Shown here: one piece after another, positions 48,301-58,745 of the stretch | Numbering within the stretch: the first letter of the stretch is position 1 | Layout of the letters: each line of letters opens with the position of its first letter | Assembly: GCA_023078685.1 (NCBI GenBank) | Contig: JALGAS010000005.1 | Location: 2,418,001 to 2,482,000 of the forward strand | DNA length: 64,000 nucleotides | Direction: 5' to 3' | Source: Neopestalotiopsis rosae | Taxonomy: Eukaryota; Ascomycota; Sordariomycetes; Amphisphaeriales; Sporocadaceae | Translations under genes and position numbers: made by a program | The notes under the pieces: model-generated | Told to the model about the DNA's origin: nothing | Seen by the model: the letters and a program-made list of their open reading frames with translations, nothing else | Databases searched by the model: none

Positions 48301-51300
48301 CCAGGATGTGTGCGTCTGAGGAGGGGACGTCACATCACCTATTCAAAGAAGTGTACATACTCTGTACAGCAGCAACTGTGCGTGTGTAGTACAGTGCAGT
48401 AGTAGTGCTCGGTTGTTAGCTCCGGCGCATGTTGACCCAGCGGCCTTGCCCTTCACACCTCAACGGCGCTTGCTTCGGAGCACTTACCTCGCGCCTCGGA
48501 TCATGGAATGTATAGTACTTTTCTTTTGGCAGGTTTTGTATGTACATTGGATGAATACGGACCCTCAGTCTTTTCTTTACCGCTCTTATTGACTTGGCTC
48601 GAACCTCTCCCAGCAAAGGGCTGTGTTATTTTTGGCGGGTCTTCTGGACATGAACTAGATGGAGCTTGAGTTTCCCTAGTCGACTTTTGCAGACCGTTCA
48701 TCGACATTCCTACAATTCGTGTTATGCTCTCTGTATTCCAATGTACCTACTTTTGCAAGGGCGTGGCACACTTCTCGTCACGCAGTCTGTGCCCTCATCA
48801 GCGATCGGATAACTAACCTATCTACATTATACCCTTGGAGGTGGTGTGCATTAACAAGATCGTTGACAATTACTTCGAGAAGATTGGAAAAGTGACCTGT
48901 CTTGCGGGGGAGGGCGCAACGGCATATCAGAGTTGCATGGTCAAGGGGGATCCCCCATACATTTGCCATTGCGCGTCCCAAGCACTTTTGTGTGTGAGAG
49001 AGAGAAACCAGACAACAAAAGGCGAAGGGGCGTCTTAGGCGTCTTGGGCGTCTTGTGTGAGATGACTCAACCTGCCTACCAGTGCTACCTTGCAAGTACG
49101 GAATATTGCTTTCTTCGATTCTTTTCTTCTCTTTTACCCCCAAAAGCCCAGCAAGCGTGACATCGGGAACGGCGGACGCCACTGCTGGAGCGAGCCTCGC
49201 TTATGCATGGGGAGGGGAGACCAAGACCAAGGTGCAAGCAAGCGCATGCAAACCGCCAGGTATCTAAAAGCTGGGCTACGGAGTTAATAACCGAATGCAG
49301 GTCACCTAGCAGCAACGCTGCGCTGACAACTGATCAACAGGACAGCGACTTTTCGGCCCATCTCTATGAGAAGGTCGCATTCCGCTCGTCCGTCCGGGGT
49401 CTTCTTCTTTGTTCTTTACTACGTATGTAGACTGTCTTTGTCATTTCTGACCGTTCATTTGTAGTAGGCGCGGACGCCACTGACGAGATACACACTTGGA
49501 CGAACATGGGGAACAGCAATGACGGCAGTAGGCATAGTGGGAAAAGAAGCCCCCCTTGACCTGACCCCCCCTGGAGAAAGAAACGATTATACCGGGTAGG
49601 TAGCGCTAACAGGCGGCTCTGCACTTTGTCGACGGCGGCTAACTGCGCACGACGACTACTCAAAGTAATCCCTGTGGTTTTAGAAGAAAGTGACTGACTG
49701 CGGGTATTCATTACAGGACGTTGTCCGGCTGTAGCAAGAGGCAATACCGGCATGCATTGAACATTGCATCGGACTCCGTCAAAACGTGGAAAGTCTCCAA
49801 ATTGAAGTGAAATTGCCCGAATCCGGTCAGAAATGAAGGATTATTTTCTTTTTTTTTTTCTTCTCTTTTGCATACAGTTCATTCTTCGTCTTTCTTCTTC
49901 TTGCTCGAGTTTCACCACCCTGAGAGATGCATCTCGAAGCTTAATCCATACCCGGGTCTGCAAGTGTGCTGCGGGAGAGTTCCATGTGCCTGGACTTGGT
50001 GAAAGTCAATCGGATGAGATCTACAAGATTGCTAGTATGTAAAACCCCCCATGTTCCCTAGAGGTGCAAACCACGGACGGAGCACAGAAACGGATGGGAT
50101 CCTCGATATCTATTTTCAGCCCCGGGCAGCAAGAGTTAGAAAGACCGTTCAAGGCATGGACCTTGTGGTAAAAAAGAAAGAAGAGCAAATAGAAAATGTC
50201 AAAGGCATGAGTTTGTCGCCCCGACACGCGTCTTGAAACCCGGTCATCTTGAACTTTCAGCATGTCAGATGTCTGCCAAGTTATGTCTCTGATTTCTTTG
50301 GGAGTTCAAGTCCAGGCTTTCCATCATCTCAATTTGCGAAAAGCCGTTGGCACCCCTGTCCTGACAGATCAACGCATGGTGCCTGGCACAAAAAAAAAAA
50401 AGATGTCCGGATCGTCAGGTCCCTTTTTTTGCATCCGTTCCTACAGGAACATGGCAAATACACTTGATCCCATTTGCAAGAAATTTAAAAATGCTTACGA
50501 CGTGCATCCGGCCCCGGGAAGCAAAATGTGTGCTGTATACACACGCCAAGCCCTGCAGGGCTAATAGAACCCCCCCTGTGAGCTTACGTTGCTCACGCAC
50601 GTTGCGAAACTGGTTTTGCAGGTAGCACTTTGTTACGTTTTCTCTCGACAGTGGGAGAAAGAGTGAGTAACACCCGATTCCCGATAGCCTGGCCGGTGCT
50701 CCAAACATTCATAGATCAAGAGGCCATAAGGGTACAAAGAGGTAGTCATCCAGGGGTGGGAAGATGTTTACAACAACAACTACCTACACATTGCCAACCA
50801 TGCGGGTTTTGCCTTGTGGGGAAGCGGGAATGTCGCCTATTGGTGATCTTATTGCATGAACCTGGAATTCATGGTCGAAGCTGTCCAAGATCTGTCTCGT
50901 CTCTTCAAGATGGACTACTGTACTTACTGTGTAGGCAGTATACCGGGAAAAGGACTCGGCACTCGTCGTCTTTTCGTTCTAAGACGAAAGCGCGCAGGTG
51001 GGACTTTTTTTTCTTGGCTTCAAGTCGGTCACAAAACCCAGCGGCTGGAAGTCGCTTGCGAGCTGTGCGATCTCTATACCATAATTCGGGCTTTGTTGCG
51101 ATCAATCACCGGTAAACTTACTCCTTGGTCGTATCGAAAACGGCTCCACTGTCACGGACCCGAACATGATATCACGGAGATCATGTATGGTATCTCAGGC
51201 TCGGTACGTACCTAACGGCCGTTTGTGAAAGAAAAGCTGGTTGTCAAATGGAAGGGGAGAGAAGAGGACCCCCATGAGCATGCCAAAAGTCGGGTCAGCA

Positions 51301-51569
51301 TACCGACTCTTTTCTTCTCATGCTACAAGCATGCAACCCTATAATGACTTCTGGTATCATAACACATATGCCTAATGTATACCCGCGTGTCGGTGTATGC
51401 AGCTGCGGAATCTTGTAACTAGAAAAACGAAATCTGGGGAAAGGGATTTCCCCTGCAGATAATTTTAGGGTTTCTGGCGCATGGCGTTGCGTATGTACGT
51501 ATTATTCTGCTATTGTACAGGCTGTACATACTGCTGGGTATCCTCTTTTCTCCAATCTTGTCTTCCCAT

Positions 51570-51592
51570 CCCCCCCCCCCCCCCCCCCCCCC
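51570..51592. repeat. Poly(C) tract, 23 bases
   Basis: An uninterrupted run of 23 C residues, the longest homopolymer in the window, within the gene-free stretch. The exact length may be affected by sequencing slippage. Confidence 0.85.
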
Positions 51593-54500
51593 ATGTTCTT
51601 TTTTGGGGAAAGATCATGTGTGCGCTATTATTCGCTCTCCCACCTCACTCCATCTCCATACTTGTACTCCGTACACACACAAAGACTTGCTCGTGCCCGT
51701 GATGCGCGACGAATCGCCCTAATACGTAGCAATGCTACCAGCACAAATCTGGGGGAGGGGAGGGAGGGGGATGGTTGCTGTCCGGTAATCACTACCGACG
51801 TCCCGGCAATCGTGTCCATCCCGGGGACCAACTTTGGCTGCTCATTCGTGCGCGTAAACCAGCATATATTTGGGTAGTAGAGGAGGAGGGCTGTCAAAAT
51901 CTGATTCTGGTGTGAGCGAAACACACAGCCCAAAAAGCTGACTACTAGAATGCAGGTCCGTGGTGAGATCGTGCCAAAAATGCACATACCGAATTGGATA
52001 TCTTCAAAGTCTTGGCCTTTCCTGTCAAAGGCATGGGACATACATACCTACTCTATCTCAACTCTTGTACAACCCTGGACTAAGTGGTAAGCGACTTGTA
52101 GCATTGAGATCATTCAGACTCGGGTATTCATACTATCTTGGCCTGTCTCACTTTTCCATGATAACATGTGCGACTATGGAGTACACATTCTTTCGCTATA
52201 AGATATCTGCTATTAGTCTAGTCAGCTCTACTGTTGAGTATCCAGTAATAACAGTGCTCCCTATCCTATAGTAGCACGGATATTAGTCGACTCGGTACTT
52301 TGTAGTTGGAAGAAGAAACCAAGTTCAAGTTGGATCTTTTCTTTTTCCCCACAGCCTCCCGCCGTGCAACCTGAGCATCGCGTGTTTCGTGCAACTAAAC
52401 TGCAGTCGTTGCTCCGGTGCCATGGTCACCGGTAATACACATGAAATTTTGACTTTGACTACGAAGTTGTTTCTTTCTTTGGCTGCATCTCATTCTTGTG
52501 TGTGTGTCTCTCTGTGTGTTTCGCCCCTTGAGGATCTTCGTCCGGAAGCAATGCCTCCACTTCCCCCAAGGTCTCGCCTCGAACTTATAGATTCAAGCAT
52601 GGCATCATTGGGCAGAGAGGCAACCTAACGGCATGAGACAGTTTGACCGGGTGCCTGCTGAACAGAAAAGTGTTCATAGCAGTTATTCACACAATTGTTG
52701 TCGTGTATCACGAAACTTATTCTGGCCATGAGCAACCGACTTGGTACCTGGTCTAGGGCCGCACACTCATCAAGTATCAGCCTCATGCCCAGACCCTTGA
52801 CATACCAACATACATGATCAAGGGAGAAGCCGGTCTTATTTAGTCTTCGACTCGAGTTGCACACGGGATCGGACCTTGGCTACAGATGTGTCTCCATCGC
52901 CGAGGGCCGGAGCAACACAGGCATCGACGGGAGCACATCCGTTGGGCCACTCGCTTGATTCTGTAGGGCGGCACTTGATGGGGCTTATTATTACTGTTTT
53001 CGTTCTTCCCATCTTATTCTGTCTTCCGTATACTTGACGCACTTACACAAAAAAGGTACATAAAAAAAGGGTTTGACAGTGTGCGACCCCTTCCATGCCC
53101 TTTTCCCACTGACCTGCCCGAACCCCAATCTCGGAGCTTCAATCTCCGCGCGCACGCCTCAAAGTTGTTGTTGCCCGAGACCCCTACAAAAGGAATTTTG
53201 TGCATATCTCTACCCACGCAATACCTACGCGCATGCTTGTGACAGACACGCCCCCAAATAAGAAGAACAAAGTTTCGGGACTTTCCTGCGATAAGCGCCT
53301 GTCCGACTACCGGTGTCTGATGAATACCTCTTGCTGACATCATGCCAACATACACACTATCAAAGCAGGTACGCGCAGCTGTGTCACGGCCCAGGGCCAG
53401 AAAGTCATGAATTTGCCTACTTTATCTTATCCAGACTTATGCAGGTCCCTTCTTTCCTCATTAAAAGATGCAGCACACAATGCAGACGCCACTTTCACAC
53501 ACATCAAACATGAAAAAAAATGATGACCGAGAAATAAGGGTATGGGTGACGCAGACCAAACCTTTTTGCTTATCTGCAAGCGAGATGTGCCCTGACGTTT
53601 CTAGAGAAGAGGAAAACGGAGAATTACAGCCGTCTTTCCCTCGTGGTGAAATGTAGTACGTGACGAGGTTGATGGCAGTATCATGGCGACAGTGGCCAAA
53701 AACATGGTCAATACTTTCGAAGGCACCGTCATCATCACCATATGGTGGCGGGGCGACGTGGCGGTGCTCCGTATGCGGCTGGCTGCATATCATGTTGACT
53801 ATTGGAGCTCGCTTGCAAGAAAGAGTGGCGAGTATAATGGTGTTGATCATGTTCGGTAGTATTTCCAATCAAGGTGTATCTATACTTGTGCCTTGGGAGA
53901 CTGACTTTGCTCCTTGTGCTTCTTCTCAAGGGCCTTTGGTAGACGTTTGCCGTTGACTCTGATGCGCAATGGTATCCAGGAAATTTAAGATGATATTGAA
54001 TCCAAGTCTGATCATGTTATGGTGCATGATGGATGTAGAAGCTCTTCCCGTACGATCCACAACCACTGTAAGCCCCTTTACACATACTCACAAGCACCAG
54101 CCACTTGTGATTGTATCATGTTGTTATTGACTCACTTTGCAAACACATGTGCCTGCTGCAATCAATAGAGGGCAACAATATGACAAATACATCAGCAGAC
54201 AGAACTTACCGCCGTTTACAATATGATGCGCTAGGCGGATCGATTTTGCAGATATTGTCCAAATAGATGTTGTGACTGCTCCGGTCTGTAAATTGTGCCA
54301 CTCTATATAGCAATCTGAGTAGTCTAATTACAAGACAGAATAGACTGAACCCAAAACTTAACCACTCGTTGTATATATGCATGATGCCATGATTTTGGTT
54401 GGATTTTTCAAACAGCTATACTCGTTTGGATATACATAATAACAGAATAACTTCCTCTTGATGCCTCTGCAAAGCAGGAAGCAGCTAAACTGCCCTCGTA

Positions 54501-55191
54501 TGAATGTGTACAAACGCAGAGACATAGCGGGGATGGCTTTCTTGCTACGTCCAATGTATTAGACTTAGAGAAGTCTTTTTTTTATATAATGGAAATAACT
54601 GAAGCTAATAATATAGTTGGCCTGCTCCTATATTGGAGCTTAGTTTGAATACCGAAGCTGTATGAATTCTACGAAGACGTGGTGAGGACACGGATAGAAA
54701 CACTGACGACTATGAGTCTGTCGTAAGAAATTAGCTTGCCAGATAATCGATCTAACACTGTGTTTACAAAGAGATCATCGCTCATGACCTTCATTCAGAG
54801 TTGACACTTCCAGAATTTGCTTTGAACACGGTAATCCACTCTTACTAGCCCATTCAATCGACTCAAAGAGAGTTGAAAAATGGTTCCATAATCGAGAGTG
54901 TATTTGAATCGTCAAGGTCGAGGCAACTTTGGAGAATGGTGATGAGGAGGAATCTCCAGAAGATAGTCCAAGTCGATTTCGATAAATCATGAAGGAAATA
55001 AGCTGAGAGAGCTGTTCCAAATGGCTGTGGCGTCAACCTCTTGCCGGAAATCTACGAGGTTGCGTGTTTATAAAATTGTGATAAAGCACACTCGAATGGC
55101 TATCAAGTATAGCCAACATTGAACGCAACAAATTCATCATGCCCTCAATCCTAGGAGTATTGTGCCTCCTGTCACGGCATCATCACCTTCA

Positions 55192-55503
55192 ATGTGCACG
55201 ACCGATGCGCCCACATTGGCAGTTGTGCTGTGTCTCGCCGGTGCCGTGGCGGGCGGCGGCAGCAGCAACAGCAACGGTGCTACTCGTCATGATCCCGAGG
55301 ACGCAGCAGCACAGTACGTGCCTGCTGAGTTGGACGACAAGAATAGTAGTCGAAATCAAGACGAGGAGACGTGGCTGTGTACTCCGCTCACGCTGGGTCT
55401 CGAGCCCGGATTCTACGAACTCAGTCGCTGGCAGCAGATGATGCATGGTGAATTCATCCTGAGGTACGATCCAGATAACAGGTACTATTATATGGTGGCA
55501 TAG
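55192..55503 (+). CDS. Small ORF with coding-like composition, function unknown
   Basis: 103 codons from ATG at 55192 (MCTTDAPTLAVVLCLAGAVA), ending NRYYYMVA. The frame is open upstream to 55123 without another ATG. Codon choice is clearly gene-like (GAG, GAC, CTC, GGC and TAC favoured), in contrast to the AT-rich DNA on both sides. Residues 8-22 are hydrophobic and end in Ala-Gly-Gly-Gly, so a signal peptide or one membrane segment is possible. A Ser/Asn/Gly stretch, an acidic polar stretch and a compact hydrophobic C-terminal half (WLCTPLTLGLEPGFYELSRW) follow. I recognise no family. It may be a small secreted or orphan protein, or the surviving 3' exon of a larger decayed gene; a candidate splice acceptor (TTGGCAG) lies just inside the frame. 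Confidence 0.4.
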   Translation: MCTTDAPTLAVVLCLAGAVAGGGSSNSNGATRHDPEDAAAQYVPAELDDKNSSRNQDEETWLCTPLTLGLEPGFYELSRWQQMMHGEFILRYDPDNRYYYMVA

Positions 55504-56474
55504 AATTACATGGTCGTCGAAAACCTGTTCTCATCCTCGAAGTCTTACACGAACTGAGCGTATTTACCATCGCATCGAGGTAGTCATCCATTGAACGGTA
55601 TCAAATGAGAGTTGCTGCTGGTTCTCGTGGCCTTAAGGTGAGGTGTCCTTAAGAATAACAAAATCTGGTACCACTGGCAACGTCTAGCTCGTGCTTGCCG
55701 TCTTCATCTGCTCTAACTAGGCTAGAGCTCACCGAGTTGGACGTGCTTTTCCCTAACCATTTCGAAAGACGAAGGCAATCTTCAAGAGATCCATCAAAGA
55801 AGGAGTACCCCTTCACCGGGAAATTACAAAATGTGGTAAAGAAACGAGGCACCGACGACTTTTCTAATCGAGCAACACCTCCAAGCAATGCAAAAGACAC
55901 TGCTGAGCAATCTAGATACTACTTAGTGATGGCCGTAGTAGAAATTATGCCCTAGGAACAAACCGCATGGTAAAAGGCAACTAAACGAAAAACATGTTGA
56001 CTTTTCTTAGAAAACAAACAAGTTTGGTATATCCAAGCAATGAGCGTGATATGTGTACATCTAATTCAACTATGTACATAGAACATGTTCAAAGTCCAAC
56101 CAAGACTTAGCCGCGGTATCAATCGGACGCACCAAGAAGGATGATAAATGAAAGGAAGCAGATCCCCGAAAAACTCGCCAACCATAGTTCAAAATATGTG
56201 TGTATAGCCTGTAGGTATCTAGGTAGATATTTGTCCGTGGCTTTGATCGAGGCTTCCCAAAAATGGAGGACGCCGCCCAATGTCTGAACTCCTAGAATTT
56301 GTGTTGCTCCTTATGCAAATGACTCGAATTCCTCTTCCTGTCCATCTTGAACTTCGCTACACCATTCGTCAAACACTCTACTGCAATGAGCCAAGCATGA
56401 CCAAGTAATGTTGCACTTGTTTGGTCGTTTGTATGCTCCGTTGGTACCGAAACAATGCATCGTACCATGTTGAT
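55504..56474. other. Intergenic, no gene recognised
   Basis: About 970 bases between the small ORF and the 3' end of the QutR-like gene. A plus-strand frame at 55695-55955 has no recognisable domain. The right end should be the 3' UTR of the QutR-like gene. Confidence 0.4.
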
Positions 56475-58745
56475 TTAGAAGATACCACGTCCACTGGCTA
56501 GGCGCACAAAACTATACGGCACATTCTGTCCAACGAGTTGCCTCAGTGATTCGACAGTTGTAAATGCTGCAACATCTGCGACGCCATAAGCAGCGAAACC
56601 ACTTTGCTCGGCAATTGTGCCTGGATCACTCTTTCGAGGTCCATCTGCTAGGTCGAGGAAGACCTTGCGGGTGTTTGTAGATGAAGGACTCCTTGTGCCT
56701 CCAAAGACACGCAACAGCATGCCTACAATATTGCCCTTTTCCGGGCCGAGGGCGGAGACAATGACGAACGGACTCGCCTCATCTCCCACCATGCGCGCTC
56801 TTTGCAGACTCTCCAGACTGTTGAAAGGCTCGATTATCATGCCTCTTGAAAGTGCTACAGGGGTTTTGAATCCAACGGTATACACCTTGTCAACCTGCAA
56901 GGCCTTGAGGGCAAAGATGACGGACGCTGCATCATCCGAGCTCGTTGCCAGAACCAGTGCTGTGCGTCCAAAATATGCTGAAGGCGCAAGATCACGCGTC
57001 AGTGTGCTGAGAATGCCACGCCAAGTTGCATTATCGAACACGAGAGACGAGTGAGGAGGCAGTCCTGAACTCGATTGTGACAGTACTGATCTGTGACGCG
57101 CCTCGCCGTTTCGTGACGGGCTCGATGGAATGGAAGCCGGCGCTGATTCAGGTGTAGTATTCGAGCTGGACCGGACAGTGATTGTGTCGATCATTCCGAT
57201 TACGCGGGCCGCTTCCGTCAGAATAGGGCCTGCCCCGTTCCTGAGTCGTGAGAAGACATTACTATTATGCATCAAGCTTGCATAGGAAACAGGAGGGTTC
57301 AGGTATGCACCACCAAAGCTCTTTTGATTACACCAAGCTTCGACACACGACGGTCCCCGTGATTGTCGCTCCACCACAGCAAACTGATGGGGCAATCCGA
57401 GTTCGTTGAAGCACTTTTCGTAGAATGGGGCTTGGGGTGCTGCCACTCTTAGTGATGGGCTATTGATGCCGTATAGATTTCTTTTTGGAAGCTGACCCAA
57501 CAGTGACAAAGCAGCATTGATCTCGGCAGCACTCATTTGACCCGGAGCTGCGATAATTGGCAACAGTGGGTGTGTGATTGGTGTAAAGACTTTATTCAGT
57601 GTCCGAGAGAATTGCCCCGTCTCGCCCATGTTGACCAGCGAAAGTGGTGGCGCATCCGGGTACTCGGCTCGAATCTTGGACCGGAAATATTCCATCTCAA
57701 AGTTCTCATTGTGCTCATTGATGAAGGCAATCATCTTGACAATGTCGGCATATTTCCGTGACTCGAGGAATATCGACTGTGCTTGTACCGAAGGCCATTT
57801 GAAGGTGAAGGAAAAATCGTGAAAGGCTGACATGATGCGACTATTGCCTCTCTGTTCGTACAGCCTTTGGCGAATGGCTTCTGGTAGCCACACCTCGACG
57901 TCAATGTACTCAACACCCCATTGGATTGCCCGGTACAGATACTCGTAGTATAGCTCGGGGTTGTCCATGGGAAAGCGACCATTCTCCTTTGTACAGCGAG
58001 TCGTGAAAATCAGGGGTAGTTCGGTCCTTTGTCGTAAGAGCATGAGTTGCTCGCCGACATAGCTGAGGCTCGGGACCGGTGCAAAAGTTCCATCACTCAT
58101 TGGCTCTTTCAACAAGTCAACACGCAACTCGACAGCGTCAGCGCCCACAGTGAGGATATCTATGTTAGGCAACGCTGCATGCACATCAGGAAATGTCGTC
58201 GAGATGAAGTAGGTCCTCGGCTTTGCCATCAGCGCCTCGTGGTGATTAATCTGACCAAGGACAAAGGAAGTGAAACGTGAGAGGTCGCGACGAAAGAAGG
58301 GCGCTTCCGTGTAGAGAAACTCGTAATCGCAATCGGCCGACAGCTGTACATCCGGTGGCATCCCTTGGTGGACATTATGCGCATTGATGGCAACCACGAG
58401 ACTCTTGGCGCGTACTGCAATGTCCTCTTTGGCCTTTTCTGCGGCTACTCCGATTACAACGTCCTTATCTGTTGATGATATGCTGCTGAATCCATCAGCC
58501 AGGCGATATGATTTCCCCAAAACATCAGCAAAGACCGAGACAATCTTCTCCTGCCCAAGACCATAAACGATGACGACAATCCGCGAGTCGCCTTTCTTCG
58601 GTCCGCTTCCGAATTTGACTCCATTCATGGACGGAGACAGTGAACGTCGATCAATGTCCATTTCCACCCCTGTCACGCCGTTGACACTCAGAGGCCGCAC
58701 GGGCGGCGGCCCCGCGTCCAACTTTTGATGGACTGCAGTAGTCAT
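56475..58745 (-). CDS. Quinate repressor (QutR/QA-1S)-like pseudo-enzyme
   Basis: Single exon, 756 residues from ATG at 58745. It has the order of the last three AROM domains: shikimate-kinase-like (about 53-175), type I 3-dehydroquinase-like (about 178-400) and shikimate-dehydrogenase-like (about 424-756). Fungal quinate repressors (QutR of Aspergillus, QA-1S of Neurospora) evolved from these AROM domains and bind the activator QutA/QA-1F to silence quinate catabolism. The kinase part starts [15 protein letters not shown], where a normal P-loop would read GxxGxGK(S/T). The dehydroquinase part keeps VELRVD, His309 (SAFHDF), Lys337 (ADIVKMIAF) and Arg381 (MGETGQFSR), the active-site positions. 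The dehydrogenase part reads [20 protein letters not shown] and [15 protein letters not shown], lacking the substrate-site His-Asn and the catalytic Lys. At 756 residues it is shorter than classical repressors (about 900). No quinate genes lie beside it. Confidence 0.8.
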   Translation of the reverse strand: MTTAVHQKLDAGPPPVRPLSVNGVTGVEMDIDRRSLSPSMNGVKFGSGPKKGDSRIVVIVYGLGQEKIVSVFADVLGKSYRLADGFSSISSTDKDVVIGVAAEKAKEDIAVRAKSLVVAINAHNVHQGMPPDVQLSADCDYEFLYTEAPFFRRDLSRFTSFVLGQINHHEALMAKPRTYFISTTFPDVHAALPNIDILTVGADAVELRVDLLKEPMSDGTFAPVPSLSYVGEQLMLLRQRTELPLIFTTRCTKENGRFPMDNPELYYEYLYRAIQWGVEYIDVEVWLPEAIRQRLYEQRGNSRIMSAFHDFSFTFKWPSVQAQSIFLESRKYADIVKMIAFINEHNENFEMEYFRSKIRAEYPDAPPLSLVNMGETGQFSRTLNKVFTPITHPLLPIIAAPGQMSAAEINAALSLLGQLPKRNLYGINSPSLRVAAPQAPFYEKCFNELGLPHQFAVVERQSRGPSCVEAWCNQKSFGGAYLNPPVSYASLMHNSNVFSRLRNGAGPILTEAARVIGMIDTITVRSSSNTTPESAPASIPSSPSRNGEARHRSVLSQSSSGLPPHSSLVFDNATWRGILSTLTRDLAPSAYFGRTALVLATSSDDAASVIFALKALQVDKVYTVGFKTPVALSRGMIIEPFNSLESLQRARMVGDEASPFVIVSALGPEKGNIVGMLLRVFGGTRSPSSTNTRKVFLDLADGPRKSDPGTIAEQSGFAAYGVADVAAFTTVESLRQLVGQNVPYSFVRLASGRGIF

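Larger units (their letters stand above)
42977..55122. other. 12-kb region without recognisable genes
   Basis: The sequence upstream of the Zn2Cys6 gene contains no frame with a known domain on either strand; the longest frames (about 100-170 codons) have random-looking, Cys/Arg/Ser-heavy composition. One of them, 50856-51215 on the plus strand (119 codons, ATG start), is somewhat less random but matches nothing I know. From 43 to 53 kb there are many homopolymers and dinucleotide runs; 53.9-55.1 kb is more AT-rich. I see no terminal repeats, transposase or reverse-transcriptase motifs. It could be a very long promoter or long 5' UTR, noncoding RNA, or decayed DNA. Confidence 0.4.

Noticed and set aside
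50630..51215. Plus-strand frames of 161 and 119 codons in the gene-free region
   Set aside because: No domain, no gene-like codon bias, and no splice-linked neighbours; noted only as part of the empty region.
53900..55060. RIP-decayed transposon
   Set aside because: The stretch is AT-richer than the genes, but I see no terminal repeats, target-site duplication, reverse-transcriptase or transposase motifs, and no strong TpA excess by eye; a RIP index would be needed.
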